Source: a virus
Length of the DNA stretch: 37,559 nt
Reading direction: 5' to 3' (one strand)
Virus record (IMG/VR): IMGVR_UViG_3300005253_003520
Coordinates: 1 to 37,559 of that record
Shown here: positions 15,565-23,255 of the stretch, piece by piece
How positions within the stretch are numbered: the stretch's first letter is position 1
Layout: the number at the start of each line of letters is the position of its first letter
Made by a program: the position numbers and the translations under genes
Notes under the pieces: generated by a model
What the model was told of the DNA's origin: nothing
The model's input: only the letters and a program-made list of their open reading frames with translations
Database searches by the model: none

Positions 15565-15944
15565 TGCGTGGAACGAAGCCCCATCTCGTCGTGAGCAATG
15601 ACGCCATGACCGAAAAGCAGCCGGCGCCGTCCTGGATGTCGAAGGACGCCAAGGCGGAATGGAGGCGCATCATGCCGCTTCTGATCGAGCGCAAGATATT
15701 GACGGACGCCGACATGGGCAGCGTCGAGAACTATTGCGTCACGATCGGCCGAACCCGGCAGATTGAACGCCAGATTCAATTCGCGGGCGATGCGATCGAT
15801 CCCTCGCTTTTCAGAATGCAAGACAAGGCGATGCAGACCGCTCGCCAGCTTGCCGCAGAACTCGGGCTGACGCCGGTTTCCCGGTCCAGGCCAGCCATCA
15901 GAGAAGAGAACGATGACGACGATATCGCCGGCCTGGATATCTGA
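15564..15944 (+). CDS. terS: Terminase small subunit, P27 family
   Basis: 126 aa. MRGTKPHLVVSNDAMTEKQP is the typical P27 N-terminus, followed by PSWMSKDAKAEWRRIMPLLI, LTDADMGSVENYCVTIGRTRQ and AELGLTPVSRSR, all family blocks. It binds the packaging site and hands DNA to the large subunit, so it should decide that element B DNA, not helper DNA, enters the element's capsids. The end overlaps terL by 32 bp. Unusually it stands after the head genes rather than before the portal. Confidence 0.92.
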   Translation: MRGTKPHLVVSNDAMTEKQPAPSWMSKDAKAEWRRIMPLLIERKILTDADMGSVENYCVTIGRTRQIERQIQFAGDAIDPSLFRMQDKAMQTARQLAAELGLTPVSRSRPAIREENDDDDIAGLDI

Positions 15945-17511
15945 CGGATCGGAGATCCCCGACCCGCTCGGCTACGGCCAGCGCGCCGTCGACTTCCTTC
16001 GTATCCTGAAGCACCCGAAAAGCCGCTCGCCGGGCAGGGCATTCGAGCTGCCCGAATGGCAAGAGAGGATCGTCCGGCGCATTTATGGGCCATGCCATCC
16101 GGACGGTCGCCGGATCGTTCGCAGCGTCGTCGCGCTCCTCCCGAGAGGAAACCGCAAGACCTCGCTCGGCGCCACTCTCGCGCTTCTCCATACGATCGGG
16201 CCGGAACGCCTGAACGGCGGGCAGATCATCTGCGCCGCGGCTGATCGAAAGCAGGCGCGCATCGCCTATGAGGAGTCGGTCGGCATCGTCCGGGAAGACA
16301 AGCGCATCGCGAAGGCCATGCGGTTCCTGGACTACAAGAACCGTCTCGCGCATCCGAAGAGCGGCGCCATCCTCGAAGCTATCTCGGCCGATGCCGGCAC
16401 TCAGCACGGGCGAACGCCGACCTTCGCCCTGGTCGACGAGTTGCACGCCTGGAAAAAGCGCGAGCTATGGGACGTGATCCGCACTGGCCTGGTGAAGGTG
16501 CAGGGCTCGCTGATGGTCGTCATCACCACCGCCGGGCGCGGCCAGGAGAACATCGCTCACGATATCGTCGATTATGCTCGCAAGGTTGAACGTGGCGAGA
16601 TCGACGACCCGGCGACCCTGCCCATCCTCTTCGAGGCTTCGAAGGATGCCGACTGGCGCGACGAACAAGTCTGGCACCAGGTCAATCCGGGGCTCGCGCT
16701 CGGCTTCCCGGATATCGAGGGTCTTCGCCAGCTCGCACGCGAGGCTGAGAATCGCCCCGGCGACCGTGAGGCCTTCCGGCAACTTCATCTGAACGTCTGG
16801 CTGGATCACTCGGCCGACCCGTTCGTCGATATGGACGTATACGATCAGGGTGACGATGCGATCGACCTGGAGGCGTTGTGCGGCGAGCCGTGCTGGCTGG
16901 GCGTCGATCTCTCGTCAACGACCGATCTGACGGCCGTCGTGGCCGCGTGGAAGCAAGGCGAAGAGTATATCGTCTGGCCGTGGTTCTTCTGTCCCGGCGA
17001 TAATCTGAGGCGGCGATCCGAGATCGACGGCGTTCCCTATCCGCAATGGGCCGACGAAGGGTTTATCGAACCGACGCACGGCAACGTCGTCGATTATCGC
17101 CGCGTCGAGGCGGTGATCCGCGAACTTTGCGACCGCTTCGATGTCCAGGAAATTGCCTTCGATCCGGCGCTCGCGCGCAACATGCTGAACAACCTCCTCG
17201 ACGATGGGTATCCAGCGGTCGAGTTTCGGCAGGGATGGGTGACGATGGCGCCGGCGGTGAAGGAGCTGGAGCGGGCGATCGTCGGCGGAAACTTCCGACA
17301 CGGCGCGCATCCGGTCCTGCGCTGGAATTTCCAGAACATCGCCGTCGAGACCGACAAGGCGGGCAACCGCTTCTTTCACAAGGGCAAGAGCACCGATCGC
17401 ATAGACGGCGCCGTGGCGGCCGTCATGGCCGTCGCGCGAGCCTCAGCCGGCGATAGCGGCCGGTCGATTTACGAAACCGACAAGTGGTCCGAAGACCTTG
17501 CCTATTTCTGA
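15913..17511 (+). CDS. terL: Terminase large subunit (Terminase_1 family)
   Basis: 532 aa. ATPase: Walker A-like LLPRGNRKTS near 75-84 and Walker B ALVDELHAW near 172-180, followed by a coupling segment VVITTAGRG. C-terminal RNase H-like nuclease: WLGVDLSSTTDLTA near 329 (first Asp), EIAFDPALARNML (second acidic site) and TDRIDGAVAAVMA near 495-507 (third Asp). Length is normal for the family and all key residues are present. It is a different lineage from the GpA terminase of replicon A. Last gene of the packaging block. Confidence 0.94.
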   Translation: MTTISPAWISDGSEIPDPLGYGQRAVDFLRILKHPKSRSPGRAFELPEWQERIVRRIYGPCHPDGRRIVRSVVALLPRGNRKTSLGATLALLHTIGPERLNGGQIICAAADRKQARIAYEESVGIVREDKRIAKAMRFLDYKNRLAHPKSGAILEAISADAGTQHGRTPTFALVDELHAWKKRELWDVIRTGLVKVQGSLMVVITTAGRGQENIAHDIVDYARKVERGEIDDPATLPILFEASKDADWRDEQVWHQVNPGLALGFPDIEGLRQLAREAENRPGDREAFRQLHLNVWLDHSADPFVDMDVYDQGDDAIDLEALCGEPCWLGVDLSSTTDLTAVVAAWKQGEEYIVWPWFFCPGDNLRRRSEIDGVPYPQWADEGFIEPTHGNVVDYRRVEAVIRELCDRFDVQEIAFDPALARNMLNNLLDDGYPAVEFRQGWVTMAPAVKELERAIVGGNFRHGAHPVLRWNFQNIAVETDKAGNRFFHKGKSTDRIDGAVAAVMAVARASAGDSGRSIYETDKWSEDLAYF

Positions 17512-17520
17512 GGAGTGAAC

Positions 17521-17859
17521 ATGAACACCATCTCGATCATCGGGTTACATCGCGTCCCGCACCCCAAACCGAACAAGGGTGGCAACACCATCGTCGCGCA
17601 CTTCGATTGCGAGGCGAACGGCTTCAGGCTTCTGGGCTGTGCTTTGGTGAAGACGCTGAAGGGCGGATTGTCGGCCTGGACGCCACGGGTGGACGGAATG
17701 ACGGATGCCAGGCGTGCCGTCGTGTTCGCCGATGACAGCCTACAGCACGAAATGAAGATGCTGGCACGGGATGCCTATCGGGCGCTCGGCGGAACGGATC
17801 TGGAGTGCATTGGGGCCTCGGCACCGATCGGGTCTTATCGTGGCGCGGGGGACAAATGA
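17521..17859 (+). CDS. Hypothetical protein after terminase
   Basis: 112 aa from MNTISIIGLHRVPHPKPNKG, with AGGAG 5 bases before the ATG at 17521. A beta-rich centre (GNTIVAHFDCEANGFRLLGC, LVKTLKGGLSAWTP) and a helical C-terminus (LQHEMKMLARDAYRALGG). I have a general impression of similar proteins in rhizobial prophages but cannot name a family. It lies where a tail operon would begin in a complete phage. Confidence 0.6.
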   Translation: MNTISIIGLHRVPHPKPNKGGNTIVAHFDCEANGFRLLGCALVKTLKGGLSAWTPRVDGMTDARRAVVFADDSLQHEMKMLARDAYRALGGTDLECIGASAPIGSYRGAGDK

Positions 17860-17950
17860 AAGGCCCAGTGACCGTTTCAGGTGTCCTCGTGCGGTTTGCA
17901 TTGATCCTGGCTATCTGCATTAATCAGTGAGCGATACTTTAGGGGGTAGA

Positions 17951-18313
17951 ATGTCACTCGACGGCCAAGAGAGAATGATTATCGAAACTCGAGTGGCTAG
18001 CGAAAGCCCGAGCACCGGGGTCGCCTACCTTCTCTGGTTTTTTCTCTGGTTTATATCGGCCCATCGGTTCTATCTCGGCCGGCCGGGAACTGCGATTCTG
18101 CAAATCATCAGCTACTTCATCCTGGTTGGATTCATATGGCTGATTGTCGACGCTTTTCTGATTCCTGGGATGATCCAAAAGAAGCGCGACGAGATTCGTC
18201 AAAAGCTGACGATAGAAGCGCTCGCAGCGTATCGAGGGCCGCAAGAGATTCGTCGCCAAGTCGGTCGAGATGATAGACGCTCGGAACCGGAGTTCGACCG
18301 CATCCCAGATTGA
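17951..18313 (+). CDS. TM2-domain membrane protein
   Basis: 120 aa from ATG 17951, with GGGGG about 5 bases upstream. Residues about 23-75 match the TM2 domain: first helix AYLLWFFLWFISAHRFYLGR (with the conserved HRFYLG turn), a GTAILQI link, and second helix FILVGFIWLIVDAFLIPGMI. The C-terminal 45 residues are charged and cytoplasmic. TM2 proteins are widespread and of unclear biochemical function. Here it may act at the envelope, for example in exclusion. It is the last rightward gene before the leftward cargo block. Confidence 0.8.
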   Translation: MSLDGQERMIIETRVASESPSTGVAYLLWFFLWFISAHRFYLGRPGTAILQIISYFILVGFIWLIVDAFLIPGMIQKKRDEIRQKLTIEALAAYRGPQEIRRQVGRDDRRSEPEFDRIPD

Positions 18314-18333
18314 ACCAATCTGCTTGTCACCGC

Positions 18334-19362
18334 CTACTTTGGCTTGCGTGGAAGTCCCTTTGCTTCTTTCGCCAGAGCTGCGATGTGCACGTCGGCTTCA
18401 CGTTGTCGCTCAAATTTACGGTGCTGAGCGAATTTCTTATATTGCAGCTCCGCGTGGCGTTTGGCATCTGATGCCTTGATACGCCCCCCGCTTTTAAGGA
18501 CCGTACGGCCAAGCGATTTTAGCTGTTGATCAAGCAGATTCCGAGCATCTTGCATGACCACCAACCTGCCCACGTCGAGCTGATCTTCGAAGATGTCCAG
18601 CAAGATCGTGGTTAGCCGGTTCAGCTCTTTTATTTCTGCCTCCGCTAGATAATTCTTCGATGTCGCTACATCATTTTTCCGGATGTTGTCATGCGGCCAG
18701 GATTGTAGCCCCATGTTCGCAGCATCGGAATTCGCTCGGGAGACAACGATTTCGGCAGGGGTATGAGACGTTACCGCGTAAACGAGCTTAGCTTGGGTTT
18801 GCTGGTAGAATTCCCGAGCCGCCTCAGTCGTCCCATCATAATCCTGGCACATGGCGCAAATCGCGCGCAACTCCCGATAGACGTTCGCTTCATCGGATCG
18901 GATATCGCGAATGATCTCGCGTAGCTCTGCCACGCGGTCGGCATTCTCAGGCTGCTTTAGGCGAGGCGCGTCTACGACAAACCCCTTTTTGGCGAATTGA
19001 ACCAAGATGCCGGTAGCCCATCGGCGGAAGACCGTCGCTTGCGCGGAGGACACCCGATAGCCGACCGATATCACCATATCGAGATTGTAGAGGGTCGCGG
19101 GCCGCCCTGTGGTTGTTTGCACTTTTTGCAAAGAAGTCGATTCGTCGAGTTCGCCCTCTTCGAAAACGTTGCCGATGTGCCTGGACACGGTGGACACGTC
19201 ACGACCGAACAATTGCCCGATCTGCGCTTGCGTCATCCAGAGGGTGTCCCCTTCATAACGAATGTCCAACCGCAGGCCCTTGTCGGTGCCATAAACTAGG
19301 AACCGGCCTCCCGTTTCCTCATCTTCAACGAGATGAACGGGGCCGCCTTCGTTGTCGCTCAT
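18334..19362 (-). CDS. RhuM family protein
   Basis: 342 aa. The N-terminal half holds the RhuM signature: GKDVSTVSRHIGNVFEEGEL-like segment (here FGRDVSTVSRHIGN), preceded by LWMTQAQIGQLFG, then YNLDMVISVGYRVSSAQATVFRRWAT. C-terminal part is helical (EFYQQTQAKLVYAVTSHTPA, ELNRLTTILLDIFEDQLDVG). RhuM proteins were named in a Salmonella pathogenicity island and are common in mobile elements; biochemical function is not established, though a DNA- or toxin-related role is suspected. First of three leftward cargo genes in element B; it starts 11 bp after the preceding stop. Confidence 0.85.
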   Translation of the reverse strand: MSDNEGGPVHLVEDEETGGRFLVYGTDKGLRLDIRYEGDTLWMTQAQIGQLFGRDVSTVSRHIGNVFEEGELDESTSLQKVQTTTGRPATLYNLDMVISVGYRVSSAQATVFRRWATGILVQFAKKGFVVDAPRLKQPENADRVAELREIIRDIRSDEANVYRELRAICAMCQDYDGTTEAAREFYQQTQAKLVYAVTSHTPAEIVVSRANSDAANMGLQSWPHDNIRKNDVATSKNYLAEAEIKELNRLTTILLDIFEDQLDVGRLVVMQDARNLLDQQLKSLGRTVLKSGGRIKASDAKRHAELQYKKFAQHRKFERQREADVHIAALAKEAKGLPRKPK

Positions 19363-19373
19363 TTAGCCGTGCC

Positions 19374-19898
19374 TCATAGGTGCGCAGACAAGCCGGAGTT
19401 GGGCCCGTTGCTTACCCCGAATGCTTCGTTGAACGCGACGAAATCGGAATTGCGAAGCGCGTTCAGAAGAGGCTCTACGGCAACCTGGGTGCCAATCTTC
19501 GCGGCCGATTCTGGACGTTCCTCTCGGACGGCCTTTGCTCGGTAAATCGTAAGGTGAGTTTTGCCTTCATCCATTGCTCGTCGACATAAGCCTCGCAGGT
19601 AGAAGCGGTTGAATTCGCCTTCGGCGAGCATCGCGGCGCTTTGCGGAGCGTTCACCGTCCGTGAACGAGTAATCCCGTTGCGAGTATAGTTCTCAGAATC
19701 GTTAAAAAGCTGGCGTCTCAACAATTCCGCCGCCAACCAATCGTCATCATGCTGGTCCGCAGCCGTTCGAAGGAGATCCTGCCATTGAGCTTTGCCGTCT
19801 TGGGTTAAGCGTGGACTATCATAATGCCCACCGTATTCGATTTCGTCGGTCATCCGACCCCGGGTGACGTCGTCGAGGTTGTGATAGTCCAATCCCAT
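19374..19898 (-). CDS. Hypothetical cargo protein
   Basis: 174 aa from MGLDYHNLDDVTRGRMTDEI, with GGAGAGCGAATC before the ATG; the longer frame to 20006 lacks a ribosome site. Recognisable blocks: SPRLTQDGKAQWQDLLRTAA, DDDWLAAELLRRQLF, AAMLAEGEFNRFYLRGLCRR, LTIYRAKAVREERPESAAKI and a Gly/Asn/Pro-rich end. Similar proteins appear in proteobacterial mobile elements but I know no assigned role. Close pairing with the RhuM-family gene (11 bp) suggests joint function. Confidence 0.6.
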   Translation of the reverse strand: MGLDYHNLDDVTRGRMTDEIEYGGHYDSPRLTQDGKAQWQDLLRTAADQHDDDWLAAELLRRQLFNDSENYTRNGITRSRTVNAPQSAAMLAEGEFNRFYLRGLCRRAMDEGKTHLTIYRAKAVREERPESAAKIGTQVAVEPLLNALRNSDFVAFNEAFGVSNGPNSGLSAHL

Positions 19899-20077
19899 GA
19901 TTCGCTCTCCGCACTCTGAATAGGTGGACCGCACCAATGGTACGTGTCGCGGCTGCTTTATCAATCGCTTCTTCGTCACGCCGTGAAGACCGGGCGCCGC
20001 GAACACCCCCGTTGGTCTAGCACACGGCGTGACCGGCGGGAGGGGAAACGGCGTATGTTCGGGGACGCAAGCACCGG
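19899..20077. other. Cargo-block intergenic region
   Basis: 180 bp between two leftward genes; it should hold the promoter of the 174-aa and RhuM genes. A short GC-rich inverted segment occurs near 19985-20050. No clear -35/-10 pair was identified. Confidence 0.4.
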
Positions 20078-21133
20078 CTATGCTGGTTCCACATACCGCT
20101 GCGCTGTGGCTCTGATTCGGTCGGTGTACTCGTAGATGTGGTCGAGGGTCTCGATTCGGACCTTGTCCTCCTTCTCGCCGTCGAAAAGGCCCAGGTACTG
20201 GGTTGCTCGATTGAACCAGAGCCGGGCGAGGGGCTTCCGGTTGTTGTTGTCGATCAGGATGCCGCAGTAGGTCTTCTGATCGCGCATGTGCACCCGCGAC
20301 GGCGGGATGACCTCACGGGCGATGGCCCTGATGATCATGAAGGCTTCCTTCTCCTCGTCAGTGGTTACGACCTCGTCTTCGTCGACCGGGACGTCTTCAG
20401 GCTCTGCGTCTACGGTATTAGAGCTCTCCAGCGCCGATGTGATCCGGTTCTGAACCATGTCCCTGATCATCTCGCGAAAGGCGCTTCTGACCAGTGGAGT
20501 GAACTGAGCTTTGACGGTGGCTGTGAAATGCCCGTCCCGAAGGTCCGCGCTTACCAGGCGAACGAAGTCCTCGGTAGGGTCATCGATAAGGTTGGCGATC
20601 GTGCGTTTCAGCGCCGACGTGTACTTCAGCCGATTGGCGGACTGGAGCACGCCATCGACATCGAAGCCCTCCTTGGCGAACTTACTCAGTTCCGGGAGGA
20701 GGTTGGCATTGAGTTCCGACAGGTCGAAGGTAAGGAAGGGCCGGTCGTCAAGTCTGTTCGGTGCTTCCAAATCCGTGTGGAACTGGAAGGTGCGCCCGTT
20801 GGTAAGGATCGCGAACTTCGCGTCAGTGACTGAAAAATATCGGTAGAGCTGCGCAAGGTGCTGCTTTTCGAGAATGCAAGTGATCGGTTTGCATTCGATG
20901 AGGATGCGGATCGACCCGTCAATCTGGATCGCATAGTCGACGCGCTCGCCCTTCTTGCCAACGGCGTCGGCGGTGAATTCGGGGATCACCTCTGCGGGGT
21001 TGAAGACGTCATAGCCCAGCGCCGATAGGAATGGCAGCACAACGGCCGTTTTGACGGCTTCCTCGGTTGCCATCGAACTGGAATGATTGCGCAGTCGATC
21101 GGACAGGCTGCGAAGCTTTTCGTCGAAACTCAT
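20078..21133 (-). CDS. HsdR N-terminal-like PD-(D/E)XK nuclease
   Basis: 351 aa from MSFDEKLRSLSDRLRNHSSS, with AGGGGGGAT upstream. Residues about 20-130 carry the type I restriction R-subunit N-terminal nuclease pattern: TEEAVKTAVVLPFLSALGYD, then D66 (RVDYAI), E80 and K82 (LIECK), HLAQLYRYFSVTDAKFAILT. There is no helicase domain and no HsdM or HsdS nearby, so it is a stand-alone nuclease-like protein. An acidic linker (about 250-275) leads to a C-terminal strand-rich domain (VHMRDQKTYCGILIDNNNRK…). Such proteins are frequent prophage and defence-island cargo; anti-phage activity is a reasonable inference, not shown. Confidence 0.8.
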   Translation of the reverse strand: MSFDEKLRSLSDRLRNHSSSMATEEAVKTAVVLPFLSALGYDVFNPAEVIPEFTADAVGKKGERVDYAIQIDGSIRILIECKPITCILEKQHLAQLYRYFSVTDAKFAILTNGRTFQFHTDLEAPNRLDDRPFLTFDLSELNANLLPELSKFAKEGFDVDGVLQSANRLKYTSALKRTIANLIDDPTEDFVRLVSADLRDGHFTATVKAQFTPLVRSAFREMIRDMVQNRITSALESSNTVDAEPEDVPVDEDEVVTTDEEKEAFMIIRAIAREVIPPSRVHMRDQKTYCGILIDNNNRKPLARLWFNRATQYLGLFDGEKEDKVRIETLDHIYEYTDRIRATAQRYVEPA

Positions 21134-21196
21134 GAAATCCCCCCTATGTCGTCGGGGGAAGAAAATCACAGATGCGCGCTGTACGCGAGAGGGGCA

Positions 21197-21418
21197 CTAT
21201 CGCAACCGTACCCCAGCCCCGCCGCCGTTCTCGGCGATGAACTCGACGCCCGCTGTTTCGAGGGCAGAGCGTATCGCACTAATCGCTTCGGCCGAAACCG
21301 ATCTCCGGGACCGCTCGAAGTCGACCACGGTCGAGAGACCGAGTCCAGCAGCCGCTGCCAAGGCGGGCTGCTTCATGTCGAGGATTGCACGACCGGCGCG
21401 GCATTGTGACGGCGTCAT
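21197..21418 (-). CDS. XRE-family HTH regulator
   Basis: 73 aa: MTPSQCRAGRAILDMKQPAL, then AAAAGLGLSTVVDFERSRRS and AIRSALETAGVEFIAENGGG. The HTH (about 15-45) and the GVEFI-ENGGG-GVRLR tail are typical of a common alphaproteobacterial XRE group. It is transcribed away from the gene at 21501. Two near-identical palindromes in the shared control region make autoregulation and regulation of the rightward gene likely. Confidence 0.85.
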   Translation of the reverse strand: MTPSQCRAGRAILDMKQPALAAAAGLGLSTVVDFERSRRSVSAEAISAIRSALETAGVEFIAENGGGAGVRLR

Positions 21419-21423
21419 GGGAC

Positions 21424-21482
21424 CAACATTTTATGTTGACAAGGCAATCTGCCTCATCTTAGATTTACAACATTAAATGTTG
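21424..21482. promoter_or_regulatory. Divergent control region with two palindromes
   Basis: CAACATTTTATGTTG (21424-21438) and CAACATTAAATGTTG (21468-21482), both CAACAT-N3-ATGTTG. A rightward promoter TTGACA (21436-21441), 17-bp spacer, TTAGAT (21459-21464) lies between them, so one site overlaps -35 and the other the start point. The left copy also covers the start region of the XRE gene. Confidence 0.75.
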
Positions 21483-21500
21483 ATTGATGGAGATGCAACT

Positions 21501-21761
21501 ATGACACCGCTTATCGAACCCTACGTCGTTTCCGACACCTTCGCGAGCGGTCTCGCCAGTGTTGAGGAGATCGAACCCGGCATCTATCGAATGACACTCT
21601 ACGCGAACCAGACGAGCGCCCTTGACGGGAGCAAGGAGCGAGTGGTTGTCGAGAAGACCGTCGTCTCCCGCGCCACCTTGGACGCCATCGCTGCTGCGGC
21701 CGCTATGGTTTCGGACGACGGGCCGACGCAGATTCGCCCGATGTCGAACACAGTCAACTAA
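21501..21761 (+). CDS. Small hypothetical protein under XRE control
   Basis: 86 aa from MTPLIEPYVVSDTFASGLAS, with GGAG 8 bases before ATG 21501. It begins with a two-beta-sheet-like pattern (VEEIEPGIYRMTLYANQTS, ERVVVEKTVVSRATLDAIAA) seen in small proteobacterial prophage proteins of unknown role. It is expressed from the TTGACA/TTAGAT promoter that carries the two palindromes, so its level is probably set by the XRE protein. Confidence 0.6.
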   Translation: MTPLIEPYVVSDTFASGLASVEEIEPGIYRMTLYANQTSALDGSKERVVVEKTVVSRATLDAIAAAAAMVSDDGPTQIRPMSNTVN

Positions 21762-21806
21762 CCGCTTCGGCGCGCTGTCGCCGGTCTAGAATAGGAAGCA
21801 TAAGCG

Positions 21807-22265
21807 ATGAACCACACAATGAACCGTCGCGCGTTCCTGCGCACAAGCACCACCGCAATGGCGGCGAGCGTCCTTCCGGCTGCCGCCGCTGTGGCTAGTG
21901 AGAACCCCGCCGCCGGGAACCCTGCACCTTCGGCAGGCGTCGGACAGGCAAGCCAGCCGTCAACCATTGCCGAGATCATCGAGGCGCATCGCGTCGCGCT
22001 GGCCGAGTTCGATCGGGTCGGCGATCTGCTGGAAGCGCACAGGGATGATGTGAGCGCCGACCTGCGCCGCGCGGACGAACAGTCGGTGGCGACGGAGGAT
22101 GCCGCTTGGCAGGCCGTTCTCTCGCATCCCGTCTCATCGCTGGAGGATGGCAGATTGAAGATGGACTATCTTTCGGCCCGGCGCTTCATCGATCGTCTGG
22201 ACGGTATGTCTTCGGAGGGGGAGGTCAAATCCCTGATCCTCTCCTTCAACCGAGCCGCCGCATAG
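21807..22265 (+). CDS. Small protein with twin-arginine (Tat) leader
   Basis: 152 aa. The leader MNRRAFLRTSTTAMAASVLP (from the internal ATG, after an initial MNHT) has the Tat motif RRAFLR, a hydrophobic stretch and an Ala-rich cleavage region (AAAAVAS). The mature part is helical (IAEIIEAHRVALAEFDRVGD, LRRADEQSVATEDAAWQAVL). Similar leader-plus-helix proteins occur in rhizobial prophages; the leader may be a mimic rather than for export. The gene ends 26 bp before a strong terminator. Role unknown. Confidence 0.65.
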   Translation: MNHTMNRRAFLRTSTTAMAASVLPAAAAVASENPAAGNPAPSAGVGQASQPSTIAEIIEAHRVALAEFDRVGDLLEAHRDDVSADLRRADEQSVATEDAAWQAVLSHPVSSLEDGRLKMDYLSARRFIDRLDGMSSEGEVKSLILSFNRAAA

Positions 22266-22291
22266 CTTCCAGGCCATATCAACGAGAGACA

Positions 22292-22317
22292 GGGCCGGCC
22301 TTTGGGCCGGCCCTTTT
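22292..22317 (+). terminator. Rho-independent terminator
   Basis: Perfect 9-bp stem GGGCCGGCC / GGCCGGCCC with a TTTG loop, followed by TTTT. It closes the 21501-22265 unit. Confidence 0.9.
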
Positions 22318-22382
22318 CATGCACTCACTTTCATCGCGGCGCGGCATCATCGCGGGCGAGACTTGAGAAAGCGGCCCCGCTG

Positions 22383-22428
22383 TTGACTTTAGGTTTCAAT
22401 GAAACTACCAATGGGCTCACTGAAACCT
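22383..22428. promoter_or_regulatory. Promoter with GTTTCA operators
   Basis: TTGACT (22383-22388), 17-bp spacer, TACCAA (22406-22411). The spacer is a perfect palindrome GTTTCAATGAAAC (22393-22405). A further half-site TGAAACCT (22421-22428) mirrors AGGTTTCA (22391-22398). It drives the rightward regulator operon that ends with the integrase. Confidence 0.7.
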
Positions 22429-22439
22429 GAGGCATGGCG

Positions 22440-22967
22440 ATGAACAAGCTCGTGACGAACGCTCTGGCCTACCTGGAGGAGCATTGGCACGTTGGGATGA
22501 CAGGGACTGCCGATGCGGCCCACATCCTGAATATCAACCCGAACACAATGAAGACGCGCCTCGCTCGGGGGCAGGCTCTTGTGCTTCGTGATCCGAACGG
22601 AGGGCAGCGTCAGGCGCTGGTCTTTACGGGATTCCACATGGTCTACAACCTTCTGCAGGATCGCTTGCTCCGCTATGGCTTTCCCGTCGAGCACGACGAG
22701 CGGAGTATGGGGGAACTGCCGTACACCTACGCGGAGTGGGCGCTGAAGAATGTTGTGGTCGGCCATAAGGTCGATGCGGTGGTCCGCTTTCGCCGCGAAC
22801 CTGAAGGCGGCACTCAAGCCATGCCTTTTGAGGATGGCGCCGTAGAAGACTGGACCGGCGATGCTGCGCTAATCATCCCCATCGGGACGATGATCGTCCG
22901 CATGGCGATGCTACTTCATATGCGCAGCGGGGAGGTCGACATCGCCCGCGAGTTGGCTGGCCGCTAG
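22440..22967 (+). CDS. Putative regulator, first gene of the excision operon
   Basis: 175 aa. GAGG 7 bases before ATG 22440 favours this start over the ATG at 22434. Residues about 18-45 (GMTGTADAAHILNINPNTMKTRLARG) are an HTH of the excisionase/MerR kind, followed by ALVFTGFHMVYNLLQDRLLR and a C-terminal hydrophobic helix (LIIPIGTMIVRMAMLLHMRS). It is the first gene behind the GTTTCA-operator promoter and probably represses its own operon. Genes of this shape form a cascade with the next four. Confidence 0.65.
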   Translation: MNKLVTNALAYLEEHWHVGMTGTADAAHILNINPNTMKTRLARGQALVLRDPNGGQRQALVFTGFHMVYNLLQDRLLRYGFPVEHDERSMGELPYTYAEWALKNVVVGHKVDAVVRFRREPEGGTQAMPFEDGAVEDWTGDAALIIPIGTMIVRMAMLLHMRSGEVDIARELAGR

Positions 22968-22972
22968 TCGCG

Positions 22973-23203
22973 ATGTCTGGCCGCCCTAACACCCTCGTCG
23001 GCGTCAAACAGATCGCCTTCGTCCTCGGCGTATCTGTCGACGCCACCCATCGCGCGATGTGCACTGGGCTCAAAATTGAGCCGAGTGTTTTCGAGGACAG
23101 CTACAAAGATGACACGGGGGCGGGCAGCTTTTTTCGTGCACTCACTTTCAAGGTCATCTGGCAGGGTCGTCGAAACGAAGAGATCGCAATAATCCTTGCC
23201 TAA
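22973..23203 (+). CDS. Small HTH-like protein
   Basis: 76 aa: MSGRPNTLVGVKQIAFVLGV then SVDATHRAMCTGLKIEP, an AlpA/excisionase-like HTH without a clear wing, followed by FFRALTFKVIWQGRRNEEIA. It starts 5 bp after the previous stop. Its stop lies on the left edge of the first ATGCGATCGCAT operator. Likely a regulatory or excision factor. Confidence 0.55.
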   Translation: MSGRPNTLVGVKQIAFVLGVSVDATHRAMCTGLKIEPSVFEDSYKDDTGAGSFFRALTFKVIWQGRRNEEIAIILA

Positions 23204-23238
23204 TGCGATCGCATCAGGTAAAGCTGATGCAGTCGCAT
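23203..23238. promoter_or_regulatory. Paired palindromic operators
   Basis: ATGCGATCGCAT (23203-23214, perfect 12-bp palindrome) and ATGCAGTCGCAT (23227-23238), centres 24 bp apart. They lie just before the MerR-like gene at 23256 and are a probable autoregulatory site. Confidence 0.65.
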
Positions 23239-23255
23239 TGGGTCGGAGCATAGAA

